Source: Prosopocoilus inquinatus
Lineage: Eukaryota > Arthropoda > Insecta > Coleoptera > Lucanidae
Assembly (NCBI GenBank): GCA_036172665.1
Contig: CM069872.1
Span: forward strand, 46,052,101-46,116,100
Direction of reading: 5' to 3'
DNA length: 64,000 bases
In this document: positions 46,096-59,300 of the stretch, one piece after another
Layout of the letters: every line of letters starts with the position of its first letter
Position numbering within the stretch: position 1 is the stretch's first letter
Made by a program: the position numbers and the translations under genes
Notes under the pieces: generated by a model
Seen by the model: the letters and a program-made list of their open reading frames with translations, nothing else
What the model was told of the DNA's origin: nothing
Databases searched by the model: none

Positions 46096-46661
46096 TCAAA
46101 AATTTACGGACCTGTACCTAAAAAAAAACACCACGGAAGTGTAATTTGAAAATTAAGTCGCACAATAAACACGTCAAGCTATATGCAAAGCATTACGACC
46201 TAACAGCACCATCTGTCAAAATTTAAGCAGTTCATGAAACCGTCCCATCTTCTTTCATCAAAAAATCAAAATTTGCTTGATTAACTTTTTAATGGTAGAT
46301 TCGTTACGTTTGAAACGGTTTTAGTAAAATAAAATACTTTTGGAAAATTCAACAAAAGCAAACAGTTTTTTTGAAATCTTTTAAAATACGTTTAAAGTAT
46401 TTTTTGAGGGATATTATCTCAGGGGGTTATTCTAATTGGAGTTGTAAGTTGCAACATGATACGTTTCTGCATTGTCAAGACTATATAATGTTGTATTCTG
46501 CTGCCATCGAACACTACCGATACTACAGCTTCTTACCACGCCGCCAAGGAACCACCACCGTTGTTGGGTGGCAAATTCGATTAGAATGACCTGCTTAGGG
46601 ATTAATGTCTGCCATGTGTTTTCATGGTCTTTGATTTCCTCTTGTCCTTTCAGAGCGCCTG

Positions 46662-46713
46662 CTGCCTTTTCTGCCGGATTTCAAATTTTCGAAGAAGGTT
46701 TCAGAAAAGGCAG
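46662..46713. repeat. Hairpin with 12-bp arms
   Basis: CTGCCTTTTCTG (46662-46673) and CAGAAAAGGCAG (46702-46713) pair perfectly, with GCCTG/CAGGC extending the symmetry after an offset. Confidence 0.6.
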
Positions 46714-46739
46714 GCGGAGAAAAACCTGAATAATAGTAT

Positions 46740-49700
46740 TCATGGAATACTGCGAAATAACAATTAGGACTGGCAAGAAGGAAGACATCTCACAAGAGAT
46801 TATGAAGCATGGAAATGCCTAGCGCCATTTAAAACAAAAAACAAACATTTTATTCTGGTTTTGCTGATTTGCTTCCTTTGAATGTTACCCTTTTTCATGA
46901 AAAGAAACATTAGAAACGAATTACAAATACAAATATTAATAATTACGTTTACCTATATAGATTTGTTCCTAATATAAAATTAAAAAATCTATCTTTCCTT
47001 TTCTCTTAACTTCATTGAGTTTCATCCACAGGATGGATTGGACGTTGCAGATTATTTAAATCCTTTATTGATGTTATATGTGATTTTTTTTACTAATTTA
47101 AGTGTAAAGTTTAGCGTGTGTAATGTATAAATCATGCAATGACAGTAAAAATTACGAAAAACATCCAAATGTAAGTGTTTCCTGACGTGCAGAAAATTCT
47201 CTGAAAATGTCCGAGTATTGGATTTGATCGCTGAATTACTTTCTCTATACCTAGTCCTTTATGTCGTAATAATGTCGTCGATATCGCGTTGTTCGTATTG
47301 TAAATTACACTTTAATAATATTACATTTCTCCCTGTCGCATTTTCCCATTTTTGATACGGTGCAATTTACTCGATGGAAACGTTTTACGATGTATCAATC
47401 CTTAACTCTAAATATTTGAAATCAAAAGTCCATACAGAACGGTCGATTGCGAACAGAAAAAGTATGGGAGGGAACCCATTCAATGCGACTTCCAATTCGC
47501 AGCCTTTGACATTTTATGTTTTGTGCGGAGAGCGAAATAAGTTCAGGGCTGCAATGGATATATCTGCTGAAGAGGCCAGTTCCATGTTGGGGTAAGAGGA
47601 GCGGCAATTTACTAGGCGGCCGTTGGGCACACATACCCTTCCCAGGGGATAGTTAGATATCCGTACTCAGCACTGACACATCATAAACATGCTCAAGCCC
47701 TCGAGAAAGTCAACACCATCTATGTACTATTTGTTATTGATTTTTTGGAAAAATTGTCATATCACAACAAAAGCTTCAGCAGAAATTAACAAAATAAAAA
47801 CTGCTTAATAGTAAATAACATGACCAAAACATAGATTTGAGAAATTTTATTGGTGTTTCAATCATAAACAAACCAGGATTGGTGGTACTTACATTTTAAG
47901 ACCATTACAATAACTGTTCTGGTGAGGTTAATTTTTTCTTTGCAAATTGCTTGGAGGTAAACATTTAAATGGAAACTAAACGATAAAATCCTGGGGACGA
48001 AGTTTCCCTTTCGGCGTGAATTTTCTCAAGCAACGTTTGGGCGTCACTAACCGCTTGTAGAAATGTAAGCGCACTAGGCAATATCATTTGGGGCCTGAGT
48101 TGGTTTAGTTCACCGTTCGCCCTTAATGGATTAGATTTCGAATTCGAATTACCAGCGACTGCTTATTATTGCGGACGACATTTCCATCGAACTCGCAACT
48201 ACCGAGCTATTACCGGAAACTACTTCCAGGGAATTAATAAAATCCGATCATCGACGCTCTCTCGCTTGCTTGCATTAAATCGGTGGAAAAAAGGTGTGCA
48301 GTGCGTTTCTAGATGAAAGAGATTTCAGCTTTTATTGTACATGTGCATTTTACATTTTGCGTTAATGATTTTGTACCGCGGATTTTAAATAATTTAACAT
48401 GTAAATAATTAAGCTCTATCCAACTAATTACCTGTCCGTCATCCTCATTAAAATTGTTGCGGATTTGTCCCGTAAGCACAATTAATTTCATGGACGTAAC
48501 GAAATCGTATTACAGGTTCGCACGCCATTTCCGATAAAGCTCAGCTATTGATGTGGTTTCCAAATGGAAAGACAAAAGCTTTGCGCGAGAGGGATGGGTG
48601 CATTCTGAAATTCGCTTTGGATTAAGTACGATCTACATGTGGGTAATTCAACTTTTAATGAACTTAATGTTTTCAATTGCAAATCATAGTGCGTCCATTC
48701 AACCGTATTTTTTTATCAGGAAATTGCCAATTGGTACTTCAAACTACTGAAAATATTGTGTGGTTGATAACGATTTTCGCCTACAAGTAAAATTTGAATT
48801 TCGTTTTAATTTCGAAGCAAACAACGTTTCGTTTTTCTTTGTATTTTCTGTTGAGTTGTGTTAATAAACGAATTGTAAACGTTATTATAAATTGCTAAAG
48901 TTGGAGTTCTACGTTTTAGATCTCATGACAGGCTTTATTTGTGCTTTAGAGACGATATCATCTGAAATGTATGAAGTCAAGCGGGCGAAGATGTTAGGTA
49001 CTGCCGTGACATAAGAAATATTGAATTAAATATTAAACATCCAATTTATCTGGTTTTCTTGCGTAGGCTTTTTCATTTTTTCCGTGAGAAAAATTCGACA
49101 AATTATGTTCTCGACGTATACACCACAAAGCGAATAAGTTAAAGTTCCTCGTAAGTTCAACCTTTTGCCTAACTTCGCCGGGGTTTGCTTATTAGCGATA
49201 TAAAAGTATCACGCAACAAATTACCTGTAGATAAATATTAAAAGCTTATACATGTGTACGACAAGTATATTTGCAAGGGTATTTCAAAAAATAATATATG
49301 TATGGGGCCTTCAGTTTTGAATCGTAACGTTTTCTTCTAAACTAGTTAACACCCCCTTGCATAAAAGTTAATTGCAACTCGCAACAATAGAGATTCGTTA
49401 CGTTACTTTTAACTGTTTTCTATGCAGTATAAAAAGACGAATAATAGAAAATCAATGTTCTATTTTTAACACGGTTTGGTAGCTAAAACTCTGAGAATGG
49501 ATATTCGAAACTTTTGTTTATTTCGGAAACTTTTAAATTCACTTCACTGCAGTTATAATTTCTTATTCAAACGATGAAAGTTTTCGGTGGTTTAAATTCA
49601 TGCACAAATTACTAATTCATACAAAAACAAATTTCTGTCTTCATTTTGATGAGGACGAAGTAATAATAACTTATACTCCGATAAAACTAAAATGTAGTAA

Positions 49701-51950
49701 AACCGATCTTGTAGATTACAGATTATAAGGTAAAAGCACATCAAACGCATCCAAATTGCCGGATGTCGAGTGCAGTTTCCAGCTTCAAGGATTACTTGGG
49801 ATTACTTTTATAACGCTCAATTAAACTAAGCCACAAAAAACAACAAGAACCAATCTCGGTTGCATGCGGTGCTTTATTCTAAATCTAATTGTGTCGAAAT
49901 CATAATGCCTCTCTTTAAAAGTGGAATGCGGTTCGGTACTCTCGGGAATTGCAAAATGAGGCGATAAGTTCTTTAGAACTGATTATCTTGGAGAACGCTT
50001 CGTATAATAAAGACCTTGGTTTATTTCGATGATAATACGAGTATCTGCTCCAGTACGCTTATATCCTCACTAGAATTAACATATTATAGGTTTTTCTGTT
50101 TTCTTTTTCAAAATTTATCTACAAGAGCTATCTCTAAATCGTCTTTAATGCAATTTTGATTTTAGCGATGCCCCAACTTTCCATTTCCATTCCCCAAACA
50201 TCTCATTGCGTTGTGTCCGAAGTCGTCTTATGGAGAATACATTTTCAAATATTTTTCTTTTACAAAAAGAAGTTATGAGGTTATATTTTAATCTGGAGAA
50301 ATTAGATTTTTTTTATAACTTAATGAGTCCGCGTCATCTAGATCCCAAAAGGAGTTCAAGCAAGGCTTACCATTCATTATATTCTAATATAATGCATAAA
50401 ATTCGTCAGAAATCAATATCCAGTGTCGATAAACAGCTTTAATAGTGATATAGATGTTTTCGAAAAAAATTGTTAAAGTGACATGTCTAAGCAGATCATA
50501 AATCGCTAGAGAAATCTAGCAATTTTTTTAAGAAGATAAGAGTTAAGTAGAAGAACCCGACGATTTGGAAAGAGTGGATTAAATAGTATCACCGAAAAGA
50601 CAGCTTCAGTTCTGTAACATTAAGAATTTCTAGCAAACATTTTGTTAATGACGGTTATATTGATGCTGTGAGGGCCAAATTAATTAATACAATGGCAATG
50701 AATTTGTTACATAAAAAACTATTTTACAAAAGCATTCAAGATCGCTTTCAGAATATGACTGCAAATGTAAAGTTACTTTAACCTTTGTTCAATTATGAAA
50801 TCGATAATTCTTAATTACATGCATAGCAATTACATGTACCTACAAGAAAGTCGGTACGCACTGTGTTTAAGATTTAAATCAGGACTTCAAGTGACGGGCG
50901 CCGCGTCGTCGTCACGTCACGAGGTTGCCAATTAAAAAAAATCAAGATACCTAGCTGCCTCTAACAAACACCTGTCGCACAAAACAAATGAAACTCATTT
51001 GAAAATATGGGTATTTAAGTATAATTTAACTCCACCAAACGTCAAATTTAAATACCAAACCGTTTCTATATAATCCCGTTCGGTGCAATACTATTTACGT
51101 ACCCTGTATATATATTTTATGTAAAAGGCTTTAAAATTGCGTGAAAATTTTCTACAGTTTAATACAAATTGTCACACTTTTTACTACATATGTTTTTTTT
51201 GTGTGCAACTGTATTCATTGATAGGTTGGCCATAAACTATACAGATCAAATAAAATAAAAAGTCAGTTTAATTCTGGCGAACGTGTACTTTCAGCCGTCA
51301 TATTTATATCCAAATGTAGGAGCCGTAACATTCAGTTTTACGACGGATGCAATAAATCCACAAGATGAAACGGTATGTCAGGGATATTATTTAAATTTTT
51401 AGCTCTGTGCAAATACGGGCCGCCTCATGCTCTTGATATATTTACATCATCATCCCCCTTAAAATATTAAAATCTTTTTCTGACACACCTCCTCGTATAT
51501 TTATACGTAATAACATTCAATATCATTTCGCCGGAGGCAGAAGGCATTTGTTTTAAAATGTGCGCGTGAAAGTTACGACGTCTGTGCGACGTATGTAAAT
51601 GGCGAACTGTCCGGAATTTAAGGAGCTTGAAATGTTAATTTTGTATGAGAGGGTTTAAAGGATGAAATATATTTTTAGAATTTCTTTTTTTTTGTTGTAT
51701 ACACACAGTCAAATTTACCATGGCACCTTCACCCAGCATGTATACAATAATGATTATATCTGAATTACATAATACCATACGTCCAAAAAATTTTTTGATA
51801 AAGGTAGCAATGTATGATTAACGTTTGTCCAGATTACCGACAGTTGATTGGTATTGTAGGTTACGACATTTGTTTATATTTCCATGGTATACCTTAATTA
51901 AAAATTGATTTGGACTTAGTATATGGTAAAGTACTTGCAAGATGTCAAAT
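46740..51950. other. Intronic DNA, no exon recognised
   Basis: The stretch is mostly AT-rich. GC-richer patches at about 47440-47640 and 51250-51660 have no recognised content. No second-copy repeats were identified. Confidence 0.4.
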
Positions 51951-51960
51951 CAGTTCTTAC

Positions 51961-52166
51961 CTGTTTCAAACTTCTCTATCGTGTCAGGAGGAATCCATCG
52001 ACTCCACATCCTGGCCAGTACTTTCCAAGCTGTAGGATCATTATGGCCTAATGCAGGGAAAACGAACTGCGAACTGAAAGTCTTTCCCAGAAGATCAGTC
52101 AAGGTCTGAAGTAGATTCAGCTGTGTAGATTCGGACGGTCGTTTGACTGCATCCGACAGGCTGTCC
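51961..52166 (-). CDS. SMPDL3-like: Internal exon of an acid sphingomyelinase-like phosphodiesterase (SMPDL3 family)
   Basis: This 206-nt exon encodes 68 complete codons plus one base at each end. The peptide runs from DSLSDAVKRPSESTQLN through FVFPALGHNDPTAWKVLARM to WIPPDTIEKFET. It aligns with the SMPDL3A/B segment just before and after the GNHD motif (family pattern: Leu-rich helix, V(F/Y)PALGNHD, then a W-x-x-W stretch and an acidic helix ending in GGF/Y). The acceptor is a pyrimidine-rich tract ending TTCGCAG at 52167 and the donor is GTAAGA at 51960-51955. The reading frame continues exactly into the exon at 41994. Family members are secreted or lysosomal metallophosphoesterases that use two metals to hydrolyse phosphodiesters of lipids or nucleotides. 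The oddity is G-H-N-D where GNH(D/E) is expected, so the metal-ligand Asn and catalytic His positions are exchanged. The protein could be catalytically altered, or could belong to a divergent insect paralogue group. The family call is firm; activity is not. Confidence 0.9.
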
Positions 52167-52199
52167 CTGCGAACGAACGAAATGAATTTATTCATCTTT

Positions 52200-53007
52200 A
52201 AGTAGCCGAGTGCCGCTAGATTTAGAAGACAAATAAGTGCTTTTAAGGTTATTGCTGCTGCTATTACAAGAATTATTCAGGCAGCGCTTCTTTCTTACAT
52301 TACGAAGATTGCATTCTAGATTCTGCGATATAATTAGGACGTCAGAATGAATGCGGACGACTTGATTAAAATTGCGCTATTATCGTTAAAAATGTGTAAT
52401 AGTAAATTTTCATTGAAAAATAACTCAAGTAAATCCTCTTATGCGCTGTTAATGTATGGAACTACAGGCAACTATTATGGAGATGAAAGATAATTTGCTT
52501 AAGTAACATCGTTTATGAAACACAGGGAATTGTCCTCGAAACGACAATTACGGTACAGTATGCTTTATGTACTGAATAATTTCAGAAATTAGAGGTATTT
52601 GTTTGCAGTTGTGTCATGAGAAGTAAGGAAACATTTTAAAAATTTACAAGATATACATTTTAAAATACAGGTTTATCTTATAACATATTCATTAATGACA
52701 TATCCGTTATACCCATTGAAGATTTTAAACTCTAGCCAATAGACTGAGTCTACCTTCAATAAACGTTTAATTCATACTTAATTAATGCTCAGACAATATG
52801 AAAACTTTCTATGTACAGTATCAAGTCCCTCGGATTGACTTCCCCAGTCGCATAACGGAGTTCAAAAAAAATTGAATTCAGATTTTATGTTTTGCGTTTT
52901 AGCTCTGCTAGGCACAAAGTGAATTTGTGCCCAGTTTGATACCGAATGTCTTCGGTGTAGTGGAATAGAAGATCCTCTAAAATTCCTAAAGGCAAAGTTG
53001 TCTCCCT
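52200..53007. other. Upstream intron of the SMPDL3-like gene, start
   Basis: This AT-rich DNA follows the acceptor of the 52-kb exon. A search of the minus strand from here to 64000 for the expected WTGD-x-x-PH codons found nothing convincing, so the preceding exon probably lies beyond the window. Confidence 0.45.
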
Positions 53008-53350
53008 CAAGGTTGGTAGAGCTGGACTGTGTATTAGGAGATTGCTTTGATCTAGAGGGGAGGGTTTGGGTACGTAGCTCGTTACGTTACGTCACGTGAT
53101 AAACTCTATTGGCCTATTAATGAGATTTTTGCATTATTTCATCAATAGGACCACAGAATTTATTCCATTTTTAGTGAATTAGATTAAGCTTTAGGAGATA
53201 GATTAAGACCAATTCTATTTACTTCACTGTAACGAATAGAACTTTCATGTGACGTCATGGTTTACTCTTGCGGAGGGATAAGGATCAAACCACACATTTG
53301 AATGGGAAAGAGGCAACCTGCAAGATTCATTATCAGTTTTACCAACCTTG
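53008..53350. mobile_element. MITE with CAAGGTTGGTA ends
   Basis: CAAGGTTGGTA (53008-53018) and TACCAACCTTG (53340-53350) are perfect 11-bp terminal inverted repeats. Inside, CGTTACGTCACGTGATAAAC and (inverted) GTAAACCATGACGTCACATG continue the symmetry at the subterminal level. There is no coding region, and no clear target duplication was read. Confidence 0.65.
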
Positions 53351-53359
53351 GTCTTCCTT

Positions 53360-56298
53360 TTGAATTTATGAAAAGTAGTAGTAATGATTCCCATTTGAAA
53401 TTAGGATAACCGCTTCGCCTACCTAGATTTTATTTCTTCTTGCATTAAATTTCTAAGTTTTCCTCAATCAGGAAAAAAGCAACTTGAACTGAATTCAAAT
53501 ACTTCTGATCAAGTATTGTGATTAAACGACTGAAAAGTGGTACTTAAGAATTAGTGGTAATTAAAAATTAAAAGAAACAAAAATAAAATAAAGCCATACT
53601 AGATTTTTGTTTAAATTTGAATAATAAATTTGAAGTAATAATTTAGGAGCGACTAAAGTCATATTTCAAAAAAATAGACAGTACCTAGAATATCATCAAT
53701 ATTAAATCTCAGCGTCCACTGTTTGCAAAAATACATTTGGAAAAATATTTCACCGCATTCTGTTTTCTTTAGACGTCTAGGTACTCATATGCATCATGTG
53801 TATATGTAAGCAGGAGCATGGCGTAGCTCTAGAACGAAATAAATAAAATAACAAGTACAGCATCCGCGGACAGAATAATTTATTTATGCAGCTATGCGGA
53901 AGTGCCGCACATTGTGTTACAACAAATGTTTTAACCGCAGCAAGATTTTTTTTTTATAATTTAAACGAATTCTCCTAGTCATTACATTTTTTTAAATATT
54001 TGGAATATCTCCTTCCATTACTGAGAGAGTATTATAAAGTACACTATTTTCGTAAAACACTTTATATAATGAAGAGATAATTATTATTTAGTTCTATAAT
54101 TTCTTAAACAAGTTTTTTTTTTTGTTTTTAATTGAGAGTAATTTTAAACAAACAAGACGAAAGGCTATGTTTTGAAATAATTTGAAAAGTTATTCCAGAC
54201 GACAGGCTGATATCTTTTGTTAATTTTTTTTGTTAATGATAGATAGCTGCAGCAACGGTATCTCCTGTATTTGTCAAACATAATGTGAACGGTTGCATTT
54301 AAAATAGGAGTAGGTAAAATAGTTCCAGAGAATTGTTAGTTATAAGCGAAGAATTTCAGAATTTTACCCGGCGAGCTTATGAAAGATAAATATTTGATTT
54401 AAACTAGAAATAGTTTCTGCAAGACAATTTTCTGTAAAAATATTATCCTGCAACAAATCTCTCCGAAATAGTTCCACGAAATCTGGCGGCGCGGCGGTGC
54501 TCAGTGCCGGAAGTGGAAGTAAGGTATCAACGGCAACCCGAGCGATGAAATACGAAACTTTTTATTGTAAGAAACAGAAAACGATCGAACTTTTTTCGAA
54601 TAGAAAAAAAGAACGGGCAGATGATTCCTCAGCGCAAAAAAAGAGGCGCTATTGTATGCAAAACTCAGCCGTACGTATATGATAAGAATATGCAGGAAAT
54701 TGAATATGCGAAGCCTTACCTATCTGTACTCCAGAGACGTCAGTTATACGTGATGACCAGCAGTGCAGGCGGCGGCGTCGTGACGCCGACACCCGGCCCG
54801 ATGCCAAGTTGCTTAGCCTGGAGGCGCTACGCGTTTGATTTCATTATAGTATGCTGCAGGCGACGTAACGCGAACACATCACGAATAATGATGTATGTTA
54901 CTGTAAAGTATTTGGCCTTTTCCGTTCAGATTTCATGTCAAGTAAACGGAGGAAAAAACCAAATATTCAATTTAATAATAGTATTGTCCCCATTTCCAAT
55001 CATCTAATTTAAATTTTACAATTGGTTTTTTTTACCAAATAATGCCTTTTCCTGCACGTCGGATTTTATGCTAATGACGCTGTTTCAGTTTATTATTGCT
55101 TATAGAGAGGAAAACAGGAAAAAAGAAGTATTTATAAGAGGATCTTGCTGTATAAAGTAGTCGTATATTGTTACTACAGTTTAATGCCGTGGTTCTTTTA
55201 AATATTTATGTGTGACCCAAGCTTATATTAGATTTCTTTGTTCCCACAGAGAAATTCGCTCGTTTAATTCAGCCTTGAAATCGTTTTTCGAACCTTCTCT
55301 CTCTCAACAATACTTTTTCGTTTGCTGCCTGCCTATTTCGTCGTTATTAGAGGGACGACGCTCTACAATATAACGTCCTATTGGATGGTCATTCTTCCAC
55401 ACGACGCAACGCCAACTCAGCGAACCACGACGAGAGATCGCTGAAGTTTTCGAAATTTTATCGCACGCTGTGACCCTTGCAGGACGGGTTCCGCAGTGCC
55501 CGGTATCAGTTGGCACCTGGATCTTTTGACCCGCCCCTCTTAAAACTCACTACTGGCTCGGGATCTTTGTCAGCGCAAGCCTGTTCCCGTTCTCGTTAAT
55601 AATTCAGGAGTTAAAGTAAATATCGCCCTAGATCCTAGACGAAGGAGAAAATACAAATACCACCGGCCAGTCAAAGCAGTCCATTTACTTGATGAAGTTT
55701 CAGTATAGGTTGCCAATGTCTTTCATGATAGTCTGCCTACAACTCAGACTGTGGTTTTGATGTTGGTTCTATTTGCCTACTTAGATTGGTGCACCCGGTA
55801 TATAAAACGGTGTGATATTTTCAACACGTAATCAAAATCAAGGTCTATGATTGTCTTATGACAAATCAACAAATTTGAAAATTTCTAGTTACAAAATAGA
55901 AATCTCGTAACGCGTTGTGAAAGTCTGGTGCGAATGTAATACTCATGTATATAACAAAACTTTGACAGTGAAAGTCATTTCATTTTATATTTTAAGGTTA
56001 CTTCAAATTAAGCAACGTTGCAATATATTCTCTTCAGTACGAATCACGTTCAAATTTACTTTAACACCGCTTAATCGAGTTTGTCGAGGAAGCAAAAAAA
56101 AAAAACATTTCAAATGTTAAAATAAAAGAAGCATTCATTTGCTGTTAATCTATCAAAATTATTAAAAACTCAGAATTCATACCCTTTGTAAGAAATTAGA
56201 ATTCCAATTGGTATAAAAGAAAAGTATTTAATTTCAGTTAATCTCTAGATGATAAGCTACAGGGTGACAACAACGGTGCAACGACAGTTTCTTTCAAC
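53360..56298. other. Intronic DNA with a GC-rich island
   Basis: The island at 54480-54860 contains GGCGGCGGCGTCGTGACGCC and a 128-codon plus-strand frame (54621-55007) without a domain. A second patch at 55300-55620 has a minus-strand 70-codon frame, also unrecognised. They are candidate regulatory islands; no gene is claimed. Confidence 0.3.
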
Positions 56299-56393
56299 GA
56301 GGAAAGTATAAAAAAGTTTGTTGCAAATCGTTTTTGCAAGGTCAGGTCAAAAAGCGATCGTAAGATGTCGCTGTTTTATCTGAGGAAAGTATA
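56299..56393 (-). mobile_element. Hammerhead-family retroposon, copy 5, minimal form with 12-bp TSD
   Basis: A 71-bp insert (56311-56381) sits between exact 12-bp repeats GAGGAAAGTATA (56299-56310 and 56382-56393). Only the family ends remain: GTTTGTTGCAAATCGTTTTT fused to GCAAGGTCAGGTCAAAAAGC and GATCGTAAGATGTCGC. It lacks the ribozyme but shows that the two ends suffice to define a mobilised unit. Confidence 0.85.
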
Positions 56394-56399
56394 GTTTGG

Positions 56400-59300
56400 A
56401 CTACATAACGTTGGGTATGACTCATAACTATTCAGTAAATTTTGCCTTCTGATTGTATTCTATTTCATACATGCGCACTAATTTTGTTGTGTATTAAAAA
56501 AAGAAAGAAATCTGTAATAACTTAAATGATGTTATTGAAGACGTATGATTTCCAGGGATTGATTCGTAAAAGCGTGATGAGTCATACCCACCTCATTTGG
56601 TGCAAACTATAATATGTGTTTCTTTAGTTTCGCGCATTGGATGAAATACGACATTAAGTAATAAGAATAAGAAAATTTCTTTTAGCGGTGGCTTGTAGAT
56701 CAAAAGGGTTATTTGTAGAACGGACGTGGTTTCTTTATTTATCAGTATCAGGGTAAAAGAGTTTCGTGTGAGTATTCGGGCTGACTACCCATAAATTTAT
56801 TGGAATAATAATCAGCGGTCGTTACACCTTGTCATTCATTTCACACTTTTATTATTTCTGTTAGCAAATTTCTAGCTAGGACAATGTTGCCAGTTGTAAT
56901 TTCCACAAGGCCACACTGGCAATGGTATTTAAATTTGTGAACAGATAATTTAGCGTACTTTTAACGCTTTTAACTAAATCATTATACACTTATTAACACT
57001 GGTAACTAGACAAGAAAGATCAGTTAAACTAGAATGAAAGTTATGTTGGAAATTCTTATTTTAGGTGTATAAAAATATACTTACAAGGGTTTGCAACTTC
57101 ATAAACCATTATAAGTTTAAAATAGAATGAAATACAAATATTATAGGATTGAGTTGGGTTGCATTAATATTTCAAATATTAATTTATTGATACACTCTAA
57201 ACTTAAATATCTCTTGAACAGCTCCTCCAAATATCAACGAATTATATATTTCTGAAATCAATAAATATTAAACATAGTCCGTTCAATAAAAAAAACACAA
57301 ATTACGTTGTTTTCTACACACTTCGGTGAGCTTTTCAGTGAGTTTCTTGTGATGAGGAATAATGATAACAGGTATAAAACCCTAGGGTTCTGCATTGAAA
57401 GTTTGTTTTTAGTTCCTAAAATAAAGTTTATACATACGGTGCAAAACATTTAAAAGAAAACCGGTACGTAAGGAAAAGAAATTTAAGGAAAACAAGAACG
57501 TAAAAATAAAAAACTGTTTCAATAGAAATAAAATGTTATGAGAAATAAGTTCCAGTCCATTAACCGTTTATGATTGTACGAAGTTCTTGCATATATAAAG
57601 ATTATTGATTTTTCTTGTTTGCATAATACACTCAAGCTAAAGCTGCGTTTTACACAAGATACCTAGCTTCAGTCTGTCTTTTATTTCATTTTTCAATAAT
57701 AAACTTGAACCTTCTGTTTATTTCCTTAGTAATATTTGTGCAAAATAAATTAGACGTGGGAAGTTATGATGATGGGGAAAAATGAGACCTCAGTGCAGTA
57801 AAATCGATGAATTTTTTTTTTGTACTGGGTCTGTAGATGAAAATCTGAAGAATCTCTACAAAGTGTTTTGCGAACGTTCAAAATTAGGTAACATGTTTGC
57901 AATCGGTGATTGAACAAGGCGTGCCGTAAATATACACGTAAAATGGGAGAGTGCGAGAACAGATTGCCGGAGTGAAAGCTCGGGGGTGAAATCAATCAGT
58001 TAATGCTCGGACTGCTTCTTGGGTTAGCGACACGATACTGGTGATACAGCGGATCCGTCCTGAAACTTCGTGATCGGCTTTAAAATGCTGAGGGCTCGCA
58101 CTCCGTCATGTTTTATAATAATGTAAGGTTTCGCAAAGGGACGACAAATTCGACGCCGGGAAAAGTTTGTTGGGAATGTTTTTTTAAAGTTTTCGGGAAT
58201 GAAAGTTATAACATAAATCAATATGAGTAACACAGCTGAAAGCTTTTCAAAGAGGGTCAAATATTATTTTTGGTTGGGGGCTACGTTTATAGATACTAAC
58301 ATTTCAAAAAGTATTTAAAAAGCTATTGCTTTAGATTGCATTGCATTCACATGAAATAGAAAGTAAAATATTGGATGATATAAATAAACAATGGAAAAAC
58401 GAATGTGTTTCATCGTCGTTTCTTATTCACATTTTAATATACATACACATCAATCATCATCAAAACAAAAATCAAAAACAAATTCTTAAAATAAACTTCG
58501 ATAAAAATGGTAAATCAAATAACAAGTTTCACAAAAGCTGGGATGGGCACTAGCGGGGAAGTGTACCCCCACCATGCTAAACGTTATAAGTAAGACCGTT
58601 GTACTTATTAATTATTTATTTTCCGTGCACTTCTCTGTGAATGAATTTTCGTTTCTTCGAAATGATCAAAGATACAATAGCGAGGTTAACTGGTTTGAAG
58701 TGCCCGAGAACATCGCTGCCGACTAAAACATCAAATTTAAGTTGAATTTGTGACTTTCTTGTACGTACTTAACAGTAAGCACTTTTATTTATGTAGTAAA
58801 TTTAATTTAACAATTTGTGGAAAAATCAAAATATTGAAAGAAATTAGTTATTGTTGACTTACACTGTCATACATGCCTAAATTGAGTAAAAAGCAGAAAT
58901 ATCGCGGTTTTATATCAGCATGTCAACAAAACTGTCTCTTAAATATCTAATGAATGAATGAATCTAAAGGGCAAGTAATATAAAAAAGAATTTACAAATT
59001 ATTAACGAATACGAAAATCGTAGAATTATCCCTTGTTGCTGAGTATAGTAATTGAGAAGTCGTGTTTCTGGCATTTGTGGAATGCCATTGTAAATTTATA
59101 ACAGAAATAATTAATTTGACATGATTGTAGGGTCCACTAACTTCCGCAATCTCCGTAAATAATTTGTCGTGTGTACGTTATATGATGATAATTATTAATT
59201 ATTAATGATCAGTTTCAGTTTCTTGGATATATAGAAACAAATGACCTGCAAATTACTGTATGGGGATAATTTCAACCTTTTCATATATTATTGATTTTAT

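Larger units (their letters stand above)
41995..51960 (-). other. Phase-1 intron between the two SMPDL3-like exons
   Basis: This 9,966-bp GT-AG intron has donor GTAAGA at its upstream (high-coordinate) end and a T-rich tract plus GCAG at its downstream end. Its contents are repeats and unrecognised AT-rich DNA: the MITEs at 43.8-44.1 kb, a diverged repeat at 44.2-44.4 kb, a TIR-like element at 45.36-45.50 kb, a short open fragment at 46.0 kb and a hairpin at 46.66 kb. No other exon was recognised inside it. Confidence 0.85.

Noticed and set aside
47374..47640. Opposed frames as a retroelement protein
   Set aside because: Neither strand shows reverse transcriptase, integrase or endonuclease motifs.
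54621..55007. 128-codon plus-strand frame as an exon
   Set aside because: The second half is AT-rich and the first half lies in a GC island; no recognised domain and no matching splice pair.
55304..55516. 70-codon minus-strand frame as a transposon protein
   Set aside because: No recognisable motif, and composition is explained by the GC-richer island.
57750..58260. Minus-strand frames as the upstream SMPDL3-like exon
   Set aside because: They lack the WxxTGD, DIH or signal-peptide features expected of the family and have no phase-2 donor.
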